From Pseudomonadota bacterium (GTDB taxonomy: Bacteria; Pseudomonadota; Alphaproteobacteria; Rhizobiales; Hyphomicrobiaceae), in assembly GCA_018242215.1 (NCBI GenBank), contig JAFECG010000023.1, forward strand, positions 1 through 64,000: 64,000 bases of DNA. The letters are read 5' to 3'. Both the position numbers and the translations under genes were made by a program. This document shows, one piece after another, positions 18,588 to 28,000 of the stretch. Numbering within the stretch: the first letter of the stretch is position 1; the number at the start of each line of letters is the position of its first letter. The notes beneath the pieces are model-generated. The model made no database searches. It was not told where the DNA came from and was given only the letters and a program-made list of their open reading frames with translations.

Positions 18588-19460
18588 CTACGATCCGTAT
18601 AAAAGCGCGCGCGCTGGCGCAAACGCGTCAATAGAGAACCCGATCAGGGCCGCCATGACGCTCGCAGTTACGAGGCCGTCCATGCGATCCATGACCCCGC
18701 CGTGACCGGGGATCAAGTCGCCGGAATCCTTCAGGCCGAAATGCCGCTTCAACGCCGATTCAGCGAGATCGCCCCACTGGGCAACGATGCCGATCGCCAA
18801 GCCGAGGCTCGCGAGCCAAGCCCCGCCTCCCGTCCCGGAAACATAGGAAAAGAGGACGCCCGCCACGGCCGCCGTTGTGATGCCGCCAAGTAATCCGGCC
18901 CAAGTCTTGTTCGGCGAAATCTCCGGCCATAGCCTTGGTCCTCCGATGGCACGACCCGCCACGAAGGCTGCAACATCCGTGACGGCGACAGAGAGGATCA
19001 CGAACAGCGTCGCAAGATAGCCGAGCGGCTCGTCGCTTCGCATCCACACGAGCGCGATGACGGGAAGAGCCGTGTAAAGAACGCCGGCACCGGAAAGTCG
19101 CGACCGACCCGTTCCGGTCGTGAGTGCGGCAACCGCAACGGCGCCGATAATAGCGGCGATGATGGCCATTCCTGCCATGTCCCGTGCCGTCAGAACCGCC
19201 GCTGCCAGAACGGCGAGGATGTGAACAATAAGGCCGCTGTCCGGCATTGCTCCCCTTACAATACGGCTCCATTCCCAGCTCATCGCAACCGCCACGCAAA
19301 ACGTCAGCACTGCGAATGCCCCAGAGCTCCAGTAAAGCATGACGAACGCAACGACGCCAATTGCGATCCCGGAAACGACACGCAGCCTCAATTCCTGGGG
19401 AAGAAAATCGAGCAGTCCGCCGATAAACCGCCGCTGACCGTCTGGGCTTTCCGTGGGCAT
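18588..19460 (-). CDS. cdsA: Phosphatidate cytidylyltransferase
   Basis: About 290 residues with roughly eight membrane helices. It makes CDP-diacylglycerol from phosphatidic acid and CTP, feeding all phospholipid synthesis. The family signature is seen near the C terminus: GDLAESALKRHFGLKDSGD then LIPGHGGVMDRMDG, with the metal-binding Asp residues. GAGGA sits 6 bases before the ATG at 19460; an upstream in-frame TTG is less likely. Tightly packed between uppS and dxr. Confidence 0.96.
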   Translation of the reverse strand: MPTESPDGQRRFIGGLLDFLPQELRLRVVSGIAIGVVAFVMLYWSSGAFAVLTFCVAVAMSWEWSRIVRGAMPDSGLIVHILAVLAAAVLTARDMAGMAIIAAIIGAVAVAALTTGTGRSRLSGAGVLYTALPVIALVWMRSDEPLGYLATLFVILSVAVTDVAAFVAGRAIGGPRLWPEISPNKTWAGLLGGITTAAVAGVLFSYVSGTGGGAWLASLGLAIGIVAQWGDLAESALKRHFGLKDSGDLIPGHGGVMDRMDGLVTASVMAALIGFSIDAFAPARALLYGS

Positions 19461-19469
19461 GGCCAATCC

Positions 19470-20258
19470 TCAGGCCATCGAACGTTTGGTCAAGCCGCCG
19501 AAGCGGCGCTCGCGCGAGCGAAATTCGGCAATGGCGTCCTCGAAGGCAGACTTGTCAAAATCGGGCCAATAGCAATCGAGGAAGACAAATTCGGAGTATG
19601 CCGTCTGCCAAAGCAAAAAGTTTGAGAGGCGCATCTCGCCGGATGTGCGGATCAGGAGATCGGGATCCGGAATGCCTGAAGTATCGAGCGCATTCGCCAT
19701 GCGCTCCACCGTTATGTCGGACGGCCGAAGCCTTCCGGAAGCGACCTGCTCGGCAAGCTTGCGTGCAGCGCCCGCGATCTCGCTGCGCGAGCCATAATTA
19801 AAAGCGATGACGAGCGTCAGCTTGTCGTTGTTGCGCGTGAGCTCGACGGCTTCATCGATCAGCGTCATGAGGTCGGAGTCGACGTGCTGGCGCTCGCCTA
19901 TGACCCTGATGCAGACGCCCGCCTCGTGCAGCTCGGCCAGGTCGCGACGAATGAACCGCTTCATCAGGCCCATCAAGTCGTCGATTTCTTCGACCGGACG
20001 CTTCCAGTTCTCGGAGGAGAAACTGAAGATCGTCAGATATGTGATTTTGAGTTCAATAGCAGCGCGGACCGCGCGGCGAACGGCTTCCACGCCCTGACGA
20101 TGCCCGAGCGTTCGCGGCAATCCGCGCTCGCGCGCCCATCGTCCGTTGCCATCCATGATGATGGCAACGTGGTTCGGCGGCACCAGAGAAGCGGTCCGCT
20201 CGTCAGTAGGCTTTGCTGCTGGCGCCACTGCAGATTGGCCCTCTGGGATGGAATTCAA
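19470..20258 (-). CDS. uppS: Di-trans,poly-cis-undecaprenyl diphosphate synthase
   Basis: 262 residues in the longest frame. It builds the C55 isoprenoid carrier for peptidoglycan and O-antigen. The catalytic Asp motif is [14 protein letters not shown], then [21 protein letters not shown], and the C-terminal [15 protein letters not shown] with the metal-binding Glu region. The longest frame starts at a TTG with no clear ribosome site. A GTG at 20231 has GAGGG 9 bases upstream and may be the true start. cdsA follows within about 10 bases. Confidence 0.95.
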   Translation of the reverse strand: MNSIPEGQSAVAPAAKPTDERTASLVPPNHVAIIMDGNGRWARERGLPRTLGHRQGVEAVRRAVRAAIELKITYLTIFSFSSENWKRPVEEIDDLMGLMKRFIRRDLAELHEAGVCIRVIGERQHVDSDLMTLIDEAVELTRNNDKLTLVIAFNYGSRSEIAGAARKLAEQVASGRLRPSDITVERMANALDTSGIPDPDLLIRTSGEMRLSNFLLWQTAYSEFVFLDCYWPDFDKSAFEDAIAEFRSRERRFGGLTKRSMA

Positions 20259-20303
20259 AAATCGTTACACACTTTCATGCCAGCAAAAAAACGGCCGCCG
20301 TCA

Positions 20304-20867
20304 TCAAACTTTCTGGATTTCAGCCTCTTTCGTGACGAGCGTCGCGTCAATTTCCTTGATCAGTCGATCTGTAAGCTCCTGAACCTTATCAGAATGCCCC
20401 CGGTGCTCGTCCTGGCTCATTTTGCCGTCTTTCTCAAGCTTCTTCAAAACGTCCATCGCTTCCCGGCGGGCGTTTCGGATCGCGACCTTCGCCTGCTCGG
20501 CATACTTGTGAGCAAGTTTTACGAGTTCCTGGCGGCGATCCGCCGTCAAGGTCGGAATCGGCAAACGAAGAATCTGGCCATCCGTGATCGGATTGAGCCC
20601 GAGGTTGGCTTCGCGGATCGCTTTGTCGACGGCGATGACGTTGCTGCGGTCCCAAACCTGAACCGTGATCATCCGAGGCTCGGGCACCGAAACGGTCGCC
20701 ACCTGGTTGAGCGGCATGCGCGATCCGTAGACCATCACATGCACGGGATCGAGCAAGTTGGCGCTGGCGCGGCCGGTGCGAAGACCCGAAAATTCGCGCT
20801 TCAAGGCGTCGATCGAGGCGCGCATGCGCTTCTCGACTTCTTTAATATCGTGAACTGCCAAAGACAT
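20304..20867 (-). CDS. frr: Ribosome recycling factor
   Basis: 187 residues, standard length. It splits the post-termination ribosome together with EF-G. Typical segments are LKREFSGLRTGRASANLLDP, the PEPRMITVQVWD stretch and the C-terminal three-helix bundle (RREAMDVLKKLEKDGKMSQDE). AAGGATAAGGA upstream supports the ATG at 20867; the in-frame start at 20891 is less likely. It follows pyrH by 78 bases. Confidence 0.97.
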   Translation of the reverse strand: MSLAVHDIKEVEKRMRASIDALKREFSGLRTGRASANLLDPVHVMVYGSRMPLNQVATVSVPEPRMITVQVWDRSNVIAVDKAIREANLGLNPITDGQILRLPIPTLTADRRQELVKLAHKYAEQAKVAIRNARREAMDVLKKLEKDGKMSQDEHRGHSDKVQELTDRLIKEIDATLVTKEAEIQKV

Positions 20868-20945
20868 TTCCTTATCCTTCTCGGCACACACAGGACCAAC
20901 AGGAGCGCCTTCAAGAATGCGACGCAGCGAGGTCTTGAGCGGCTT

Positions 20946-21677
20946 TCAGCCGGTTCCTTCAATGAGGGTCTGACGCGCTTCTCCGTACAGCGCCCTCAAG
21001 AGATTTCCCGGTTCTTCGATGGAAACCACAATTAGCGGAAGTCCGTTATCCCGGGCAAGGGCGATGGCCGCGCCATCCATCACTTTGAGATCGTTTGCTA
21101 AAACCTCAGAGTAGGTCAACCGCTCGTAGCGCGTCGCATCCTTGTGCTTTTTGGGATCGGCGGAGTAAACGCCGTCCACCTGCGTCGCCTTCAGCACCGC
21201 ATCGCAATTCATTTCAATGCCGCGAAGGACAGCGGCCGTATCTGTCGTGAAGAAGGGGTTGCCGGTACCGGCCGCGAATATAACGACTTGGCCACGAGAC
21301 AGATATGCCAGGGCTTTCGGACGCACGTAGCTTTCGCAGACCGTCTGCATCGGAATTGCCGAGAGCACGCGAGCGGGGACGCCTCTGTGGTCGAGAGAAT
21401 TCTGGAAAGCGAGGGCATTCATAACCGTCGCGAGCATACCCATGTAGTCGGCGGTCGCTCGGTCCATACCCTTCGCCGCACCGGAAAGTCCGCGGAAGAT
21501 ATTGCCGCCGCCGACGACGACGGCGATTTCGGCCCCTGCCGCCACGGCATCCGCGATATCCTTCGACAGGCGATCGGCGACGGTCATATCGATGCCGTAG
21601 GCCTGTTTTCCCATCAGGGCTTCGCCGGAGAGCTTCAGCAGCAGCCGCTTGTATTTCAGACCCTGCGCTTGAGCCAT
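20946..21677 (-). CDS. pyrH: Uridylate kinase
   Basis: 243 residues from the ATG at 21677, which has GGGAG 8 bases upstream. It phosphorylates UMP to UDP and belongs to the amino acid kinase fold. Motifs are [13 protein letters not shown] (phosphate-binding Lys), [11 protein letters not shown], and [15 protein letters not shown]. It lies between tsf and frr as in most bacteria. A terminator-like hairpin separates it from tsf, so it may have its own promoter. Confidence 0.97.
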   Translation of the reverse strand: MAQAQGLKYKRLLLKLSGEALMGKQAYGIDMTVADRLSKDIADAVAAGAEIAVVVGGGNIFRGLSGAAKGMDRATADYMGMLATVMNALAFQNSLDHRGVPARVLSAIPMQTVCESYVRPKALAYLSRGQVVIFAAGTGNPFFTTDTAAVLRGIEMNCDAVLKATQVDGVYSADPKKHKDATRYERLTYSEVLANDLKVMDGAAIALARDNGLPLIVVSIEEPGNLLRALYGEARQTLIEGTG

Positions 21678-21717
21678 CCCGTTCGCTCCCAATCGGCACG
21701 CCAATCTCAACCGATAC

Positions 21718-21749
21718 GAAAAACCGGCCGGTCATGCGGACCAGCCGGT
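21718..21749 (-). terminator. Terminator or attenuator between tsf and pyrH
   Basis: ACCGGC (21723-21728) with GGTC (21730-21733) pairs with GACC (21739-21742) and GCCGGT (21744-21749), leaving one mismatch. On the minus strand the hairpin is followed by five T residues. It would end or attenuate the rpsB-tsf message before pyrH. Confidence 0.65.
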
Positions 21750-21822
21750 CGATACCTAACCTGCTCAGACGATTCCGGCCAGCAGGTTACCCCCAGCGCG
21801 TTATCCGAAGCCGTTGTCGGCC

Positions 21823-22749
21823 TCAGCGACCGCCGCTTGCGAGCTTGCGGACTTCCTCGCCGAAATCTTCTTCCTTCTTATCGATGCCTTCGCCGAGCGC
21901 GTAACGGATGAAGCCCGCGACTTTGATCGGCGCCCCAGCGCGGCTTTCCGCTTCCTTTACGGCCTGGGCAACGGTCTTGGAGGTGTCGTGGATGTACTGC
22001 TGCTCAAGGAGGCAGTTTTCTTTGGCGAAAGCCTTGATGCCGCCCGAGATGATCTTTTCGAGCACGTCCGGCTTCTTGCCCTGGTTCTTTTCGGCGAGGA
22101 TCGCCTTTTCACGCTCAATAACTTCAGCCGGGACAGCCGAAATATCGAGAGCGAGCGGGCTCGCCGCGGCAACGTGCATCGCGATCATGCGTGCAACTTC
22201 GAACAGTGTCGGCTCGTCGCCGGCACTTTCAAGCGCAACAAGCACGCCGATCTTCCCAAGGCCATCAGCAACGCGATTATGGACGTAGTCGGCGACGACG
22301 CCTTCCTTGACTGCCAGTGCCGACGTCCGGCGAAGCGTCATGTTCTCGCCGATGGTCGCGACGGCTTCCTGCAGTTGCGTTTCGACCGTGTTCTTCGTCC
22401 CAGGATAAGTCGCGGCGAGGAGTGCCTTGAGATCGCCTTTGGCGGCGGGGGCGAGAGACGTGATCTCGCGGACGAGCGTCTGGAACTGCTCGTTACGTGC
22501 AACGAAATCCGTCTCCGAGTTGACCTCTACGACAGCGCCCTCGCGACCCTTCGCGACGATGCCGATAAGGCCATCGGCGGCAATCCGGCCGGACTTCTTC
22601 GCAGCCTTCGAGAGTCCCTTCTTGCGGAGCCAATCGACGGCAGCTTCGATGTCGCCGTTGGTTTCAGTCAGCGCGGTTTTGCAGTCCATCATGCCGGCGC
22701 CGGTCATGTCGCGCAGCTTTTTTACGTCAGCGGCGGTGATCGTCGTCAT
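21823..22749 (-). CDS. tsf: Translation elongation factor Ts
   Basis: 308 residues. The nucleotide exchange factor for EF-Tu. The N-terminal UBA-like domain has VKKLRDMTGAGMMDCKTAL, followed by the core with NSETDFVARNEQFQ, the Asp-Phe pair that displaces Mg from EF-Tu. The ATG at 22749 is preferred over the in-frame GTG at 22758; AGG lies 8 bases upstream. Co-transcribed with rpsB, 107 bases away. Confidence 0.97.
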   Translation of the reverse strand: MTTITAADVKKLRDMTGAGMMDCKTALTETNGDIEAAVDWLRKKGLSKAAKKSGRIAADGLIGIVAKGREGAVVEVNSETDFVARNEQFQTLVREITSLAPAAKGDLKALLAATYPGTKNTVETQLQEAVATIGENMTLRRTSALAVKEGVVADYVHNRVADGLGKIGVLVALESAGDEPTLFEVARMIAMHVAAASPLALDISAVPAEVIEREKAILAEKNQGKKPDVLEKIISGGIKAFAKENCLLEQQYIHDTSKTVAQAVKEAESRAGAPIKVAGFIRYALGEGIDKKEEDFGEEVRKLASGGR

Positions 22750-22769
22750 TCCTGTCACCTATGAGGTTC

Positions 22770-22791
22770 GAGGCGCCCTGTCGGGCGCCTC
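22770..22791 (-). promoter_or_regulatory. Intercistronic hairpin between rpsB and tsf
   Basis: GAGGCGCCC (22770-22778) pairs exactly with GGGCGCCTC (22783-22791) across a 4-base loop. There is no T run on either strand, so an attenuator, RNA-processing or message-stability element is more likely than a terminator. It lies about 20 bases upstream of the tsf start. Confidence 0.55.
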
Positions 22792-22856
22792 ATCGATGTT
22801 CATTCACGTTCGCGCTTCAAGAGCACGTCAGTTTTCTGTCAAAACGGCACCGTCCT

Positions 22857-23846
22857 TTAGACGGTGGCGGCTTCGACGAGCTTCTTGGCCTGGGCGACCC
22901 AATCTTCCTTGGCGATCTGGCCCTTGAGCTTGAGCTGGCGATCGAGAGCTTCTGTGTAGTCGGCGTCGAGATCGGCGATTTGCCAGAAGTGGTAGACGCC
23001 GGCGTCGTTCAGGCGCTGCTCTATCTTTGCGGTGATACCGTGGATCCGCTTCAGATCATCGGCCTCGCCGCGCGGCGCCTCGATGCCCTTGAAGACAACC
23101 TTCGGCAGTTCTTCCGCGGGTGGTGTCGCGGACGCGCCCACATCGACGCCCGCATTGCCCTGCGAACGCTCGAGGCCATCCAACGCGGCGCGAGCCATCA
23201 AATCGCAATAGAGCGTGATGGCGCGACCCGCGTCGTCGTTGCCCGGAACCGGATAATCAATGCCGTCCGGATCGCAGTTCGTATCGACGATCGCGACGAT
23301 CGGGATGTGGAGCTTGCGCGCCTCCTGAATGGCGATCGACTCCTTGTTCGTATCGATGACGACGAGCAGGTCGGGCGTACCGCCCATGTCCTTGATGCCA
23401 CCAAGCGACTGGTTGAGCTTGTCGCGCTCGCGCGTCAGGTTCAGAATTTCCTTTTTGGTGCGCCCCTGGGGATCGGCCAGGATGTCGTCGAGCTGACGAA
23501 GGCGACGGATCGACTGCGAGACGGTCTTCCAGTTGGTCAGCGTGCCGCCGAGCCAGCGATGATTGATGAAGTACTGGGCGCTGCGCTTCGCCGCGTCGGC
23601 GATGCCATCCGATGCCTGGCGCTTCGTTGCGACGAAGAGCACGCGGCCGCCGCCTGCGACGGTGTCGGAGACCTTCAGCAGCGCCTGGTGCAACAGCGGC
23701 ACCGTCTGCGTCAGATCGAGAATGTGGATTTTGTTGCGCGACCCATAGATGAACGGCGCCATCTTGGGGTTCCAGCGGTGGGCTTGGTGGCCGAAGTGGA
23801 CGCCAGCTTCCAATAGCTGACGCATGTTGAAGGCAGGAAGTGCCAT
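22857..23846 (-). CDS. rpsB: Ribosomal protein S2 with a C-terminal helix-hairpin-helix extension
   Basis: 329 residues, about 80 more than usual. Residues 1-240 are the S2 core ([48 protein letters not shown]). Residues about 256-325 are an added domain starting [16 protein letters not shown], with HFWQIADL and a C-terminal [11 protein letters not shown], a helix-hairpin-helix-like fold. The same domain ends NuoE at 46902-48107. Such tails are known in alphaproteobacterial proteins, but their role is not clear to me. AAGGAA lies 8 bases before the ATG. First gene of rpsB-tsf. Confidence 0.96.
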   Translation of the reverse strand: MALPAFNMRQLLEAGVHFGHQAHRWNPKMAPFIYGSRNKIHILDLTQTVPLLHQALLKVSDTVAGGGRVLFVATKRQASDGIADAAKRSAQYFINHRWLGGTLTNWKTVSQSIRRLRQLDDILADPQGRTKKEILNLTRERDKLNQSLGGIKDMGGTPDLLVVIDTNKESIAIQEARKLHIPIVAIVDTNCDPDGIDYPVPGNDDAGRAITLYCDLMARAALDGLERSQGNAGVDVGASATPPAEELPKVVFKGIEAPRGEADDLKRIHGITAKIEQRLNDAGVYHFWQIADLDADYTEALDRQLKLKGQIAKEDWVAQAKKLVEAATV

Positions 23847-24198
23847 CGAAACGTTTCCTTTTCCGGTTAGACCTCCGCGAGACTTGTGAAGAGATTTGCC
23901 AGCCTTTTCAAAGGCTTAGCATTTCCCCACCGGAGCGCGACGCGGGGCTTTTCATCCGCATGGCGCAAACGTCTCGCGTGTGAGATGGCGGCTATATACG
24001 GGGGATCGGGCTTTCGCGCAAGTCGCCCAGATTTTCAACGACTTGTATCGGCGGCCGGCAAACGCGCCCATAGCAGAACGCACTGCAGCCCACCGTCGAA
24101 GGAGCGGCCCAGTGCGTTCTGAGGTTTTTGAGAAAACGGCTGAACCGATCCGGCTTCTGCGCGATCAACGCAGAGCGCACCGGTACCGTGTCGGACGA
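23847..24198 (-). other. rpsB leader region, no gene
   Basis: The 352 bases upstream of rpsB hold no supported gene. S2 operon leaders are often autoregulated by S2 or S1, so a structured leader is possible, but I could not identify a known motif by eye. Confidence 0.4.
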
Positions 24199-24567
24199 TT
24201 ACTTACACTTCGCGTCGAGCTTTGAGACGGCTTCGTCCATCGCGTTGGCTTCCGGAGATCCATCGGCGGCGTCCTGACCGGAATCCCAGGCATTTTCGAA
24301 GTCTTCGCCGAGCGTCTTGAAATACCCGTCGATTTCATCGCTCGCAGCTTCGGCTTTCTTCTCGTCGTCACCCACCTCGTCCATCTTCTTGGACATGGCG
24401 CAGTAGGCTTTCACCTTCGCCGGATCGGAGATTACTGCTTCGAGATTCTTCTTGATGTCTGGGGCGCTCATCTTCGGCGGCTCCTGATCGTCGCCGGCAG
24501 CGTGAGCGACAGGAGCGAGAGGTGCGAGCAGCAAAGCCGTGACCAAAGCGGCGTAGAATTTTGACAT
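24199..24567 (-). CDS. Small exported hypothetical protein, 122 residues
   Basis: A clear signal peptide (MSKFYAALVTALLLAPL, cleavage near AHA-AG) is followed by an acidic, helical mature part with SDPAKVKAYCAMSKKMDEV and a final Cys (DAKCK). The two Cys could form a disulphide. GAGG lies 6 bases before the ATG. I recognise no named family; the Cys-x-Met-Lys-Lys pattern occurs in short rhizobial periplasmic proteins of unknown role. A hairpin separates it from the next upstream gene. Confidence 0.8.
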   Translation of the reverse strand: MSKFYAALVTALLLAPLAPVAHAAGDDQEPPKMSAPDIKKNLEAVISDPAKVKAYCAMSKKMDEVGDDEKKAEAASDEIDGYFKTLGEDFENAWDSGQDAADGSPEANAMDEAVSKLDAKCK

Positions 24568-24625
24568 GTCTTGCCTCGTTTTTGGCTAGCTCAGGGGTCG
24601 GGAGCTATGCACTCAAACTATGTCA

Positions 24626-24657
24626 GAAGAAGGTAGCATCGAAGCGCTACCTTCTTC
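24626..24657 (-). terminator. Palindromic hairpin, probable terminator
   Basis: GAAGAAGGTAGC (24626-24637) pairs perfectly with GCTACCTTCTTC (24646-24657) across an 8-base loop, just after the stop of the 81-residue gene. It lacks a long T run, so termination is likely but not certain. Confidence 0.5.
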
Positions 24658-24669
24658 CAAATTCAGCAC

Positions 24670-24915
24670 TTAACGCCAATAGCGCCAGTAGCAGTGGCGG
24701 TGGCCGTGACGCCAAGCGCAGACCCATTTGCGATGCTTGTAATGGCGGTGCTTGTAATAGCGCTTTTTGTAATAGACGTGTTCGACGGCGGTCTTATCCG
24801 CGTGCGCGCTAATGCCGTTGAGGCTCACGCCGGCGACACCTGCATTCGCAGCGCCGGCAGCGGCACCGAGGGTGACTGCAGCGGCAACCGCTGCTGCGAT
24901 CAAGCTCTTTTTCAT
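24670..24915 (-). CDS. Small exported Tyr/His/Lys/Trp-rich protein, 81 residues
   Basis: The signal peptide (MKKSLIAAAVAAAVTLGAAA, cleavage near ANA-GV) precedes a very basic C-terminal half made of KKRYYKHRHYKHRKW-type repeats with two Cys and many aromatic residues. Such short periplasmic or surface proteins are common in Rhizobiales and remain unnamed; metal binding or envelope binding is speculation. AGGAG precedes the ATG. It sits between dnaE and the 122-residue exported protein on the same strand. Confidence 0.8.
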   Translation of the reverse strand: MKKSLIAAAVAAAVTLGAAAGAANAGVAGVSLNGISAHADKTAVEHVYYKKRYYKHRHYKHRKWVCAWRHGHRHCYWRYWR

Positions 24916-25052
24916 TAGGGGCTCCTATCTCAAAAAAAGACGCGGTCTCTCACGTCTTGGACCCCTAACGCTTATACGAATTAAAAGCCGTCGTTGATGA
25001 CGACAAAAATTCGTCAGGTCGAGTGTATCATTCCTACCCGCAACCGACGGTT

Positions 25053-28000
25053 TCAGATTTCGATGATTTCCGCCACAATTGGTAGCGCCTCAATCCGAAT
25101 GGCCTCGCGCGGGGAGACATCGTATCGGCCGGGCAGGAGAAATTCCATTTCGCGATTGCGATCTTCGAGTGGCAGCACGATGCGAATTTCGCCACCGCGC
25201 GCGCTCGGCTTCAGAAACTTTCCAACGTCCGATACCGGCGCGGCGTTTGCGACTACCGACTTTCGATCGAGAACGAGCTTCAAGTTGCGCGGCACCGCAG
25301 CAGCGGCCTTGTCGAGTTCTTCGATCGACTGGACACGCATTTTCATCGTGTCTCCGTCGCGCTCGGCTTCGACGGAGACGATCACCGGCGTGCCGGGCTC
25401 CAGAAGCTCGCGGCTGGCGGCAAGTGTGTCGGAAAAAATAACTGCCTCGAATTGGCCGGTCGCATCCGAGAATGTTGCGAACGCGAATTTATTGCCCTTC
25501 TGCGAGCGGCGCTCGCGCGCGGCGATGACAATTCCTGCAAGACGCCCGGCCGTCGCTCCGCGCTGAACAAGTGCCTCGAACTCGCTGAATTTTTTGATCC
25601 CGAGCTTTGCCAGCACTCGATCATACTGATCGAGCGGATGGCCCGAGAGGTAGAATCCGATGGCCTGAAATTCCTCGGAGAGCTTCTCCATTGCGGTCCA
25701 TGCAGGCGTCGCGCGGAGGACGAGATCCGCGGGCTTTCCGGCGGTGCCGAAAAGATCCGTCGTGCCCTGGGCCTCGTCCGCGGTCCGCCGTTGCGCGGAC
25801 GCCAAGATCGTATCGGCGTTGGCCGAGACCAGCGCGCGATTGGAATTCAATGAATCAAAGGCTCCGCCTTTGGCGAGCGTCTCGATGGCGCGTTTATTAA
25901 GGGCCTTGGCGTCGACGCGTGCAGCAAAATCGCCGAGCGATGCATAAAGGCCGCCGATATCTCTTTCGTTGACAATCGTTTCGACCGCGCTGGCGCCAAT
26001 GTTCTTCAAAGCCGCAAGCGAATAACGGATCGATCCAAGCTTGGTCTCTCCCATCGGCGGTTCAACTCCGAAGTCGACGCCCGAATTGTTCACGCAAGGG
26101 GGCAACATGCGGATGCCGGATTTCCGTGCTTCAGAAGCGAACATCGCGAGCTTGTCGGTGTTGCCCATATCCAGCGTCATCGATGCTGCAAAGAATTCCT
26201 CGCGGAAGTTCGCCTTCAAATACGCCGTGTGATAGCTGACGAGCGCGTAGGCGGCGGCGTGCGATTTGTTGAAGCCGTAACCCGCGAACTTGTCGACAAG
26301 CTCGAAGATGTAGATCGCCTCTTCCTTTTTGACGCCCTTGCTGACGGCACCTTCGACGAAGCGGGCCTGCTGCTTCGCCATTTCCGCTTTGTCTTTCTTA
26401 CCCATCGCGCGGCGCAGCATGTCGGCTTGGCCAAGCGTATAGCCGCCCATCACCTGAGCGATCTGAATGACCTGCTCCTGATAGATGATGACGCCGTATG
26501 TCTCTTTGAGGATGCCTTCGAGCATCGGATGCAGATAGTCGACCGGTTCTTCGCCGTGCTTGCGGTTGATGTAGGTCGGGATGTTATCCATCGGTCCGGG
26601 ACGATAGAGCGCGACCATCGCGATGATGTCCTCGAAGCGGTCAGGTTTCAGTCGCTTCAGGCTTTCGCGCATGCCCGTACTTTCGAGCTGGAACACGCCC
26701 GCCGTATCGGCTTTCGCGAGCATCTCGTAGGTGGATTTGTCGTCGAGCGGCAAGCTAGGCAGATCGATGGCGACGCCGCGCACCTGCTTGATGAGATTGA
26801 CAGCCTTCTCGAGGACGGTCAGCGTTTTCAGGCCGAGGAAGTCGAACTTCACCAAACCGGCCGCTTCGACCATCTTCCAGTTGTATTGCGTGATCGGGAA
26901 GTTGGACTTCGGATCACGGTAGAGCGGAACGAGCTCCTCGAGCGGCCGGTCTCCGATCACCATGCCGGCCGCGTGGGTCGAGGCATGGCGATAGAGGCCT
27001 TCGAGCTTTTCGGCGATTTCGAGCAGACGCGCGACGATCGGCTCGCGGTCGCGTTCTTCCTGGAGCTTCGGCTCGCCGTCGATAGCTTCGCGAAGCGTTA
27101 CCGGATTAGCGGGATTGTTCGGAACGAGCTTGCAGAGCCGGTCAACCTGGCCATAGGGCATCTGCAGCACGCGACCGACATCGCGCAGGACGGCGCGCGC
27201 CTGCAGCTTTCCATGCGTGATGATCTGGGCAACGCGATCGGCGCCGTATTTCTTCTGGACGTAGTCGATCACGCGATCGCGCTTTTCCTGGCAGAAGTCG
27301 ACGTCGAAGTCCGGCATCGAGATACGTTCAGGATTGAGAAAGCGCTCGAACAGCAGGCCGAAGCGTAGCGGATCGAGATCGGTAATCGTCAAAGCATAGG
27401 CGACGAGCGAGCCAGCACCCGAGCCGCGCCCCGGTCCGACAGGCACGCCGTTGGCTTTCGACCATTTGATGAAGTCGGCCACGATGAGGAAGTAGCCGGG
27501 AAACTTCATCTGGGTGATGACGTCGATCTCGTAGGCGAGGCGCTTCTCGTAATCTTCGACCCTATACCCTGCTGCGGGCCCATGTGCTTCGAGGCGCCGC
27601 TTCAGGCCTTCGATGGCCTGGTTTTTGAGTTCCGCAGCTTCAAGGCGGAAATTCTCGATCTCACTCAGGCTGTCGTCGCTTGCGACGAAGCGAGGAAGAA
27701 TCGGCTTCTTTCCTTCGGGCCGGAAGGCACACCGGACCGCGATTTCGACCGTATTCGCGAGGGCTTCCGGAAGATCAGCGAAGAGCGCGGCCATTTCGTC
27801 TTCGGTCTTGAGATAGTGCTCTGGGCTCGCACGCCGACGATCGTCCTCGACCACATAGCGGCCATCGGCGATACAGAGAAGCGCGTCATGAGCTTCATAG
27901 TCGGTGCGTGCAGCGAAGTAGCATTCGTTCGTCGCGACAATCGGGAGCCGCCGCGCATAGGCGAGTTCGAGAAGCTGCGGCTCGACCTCGGCCTCTTCGG

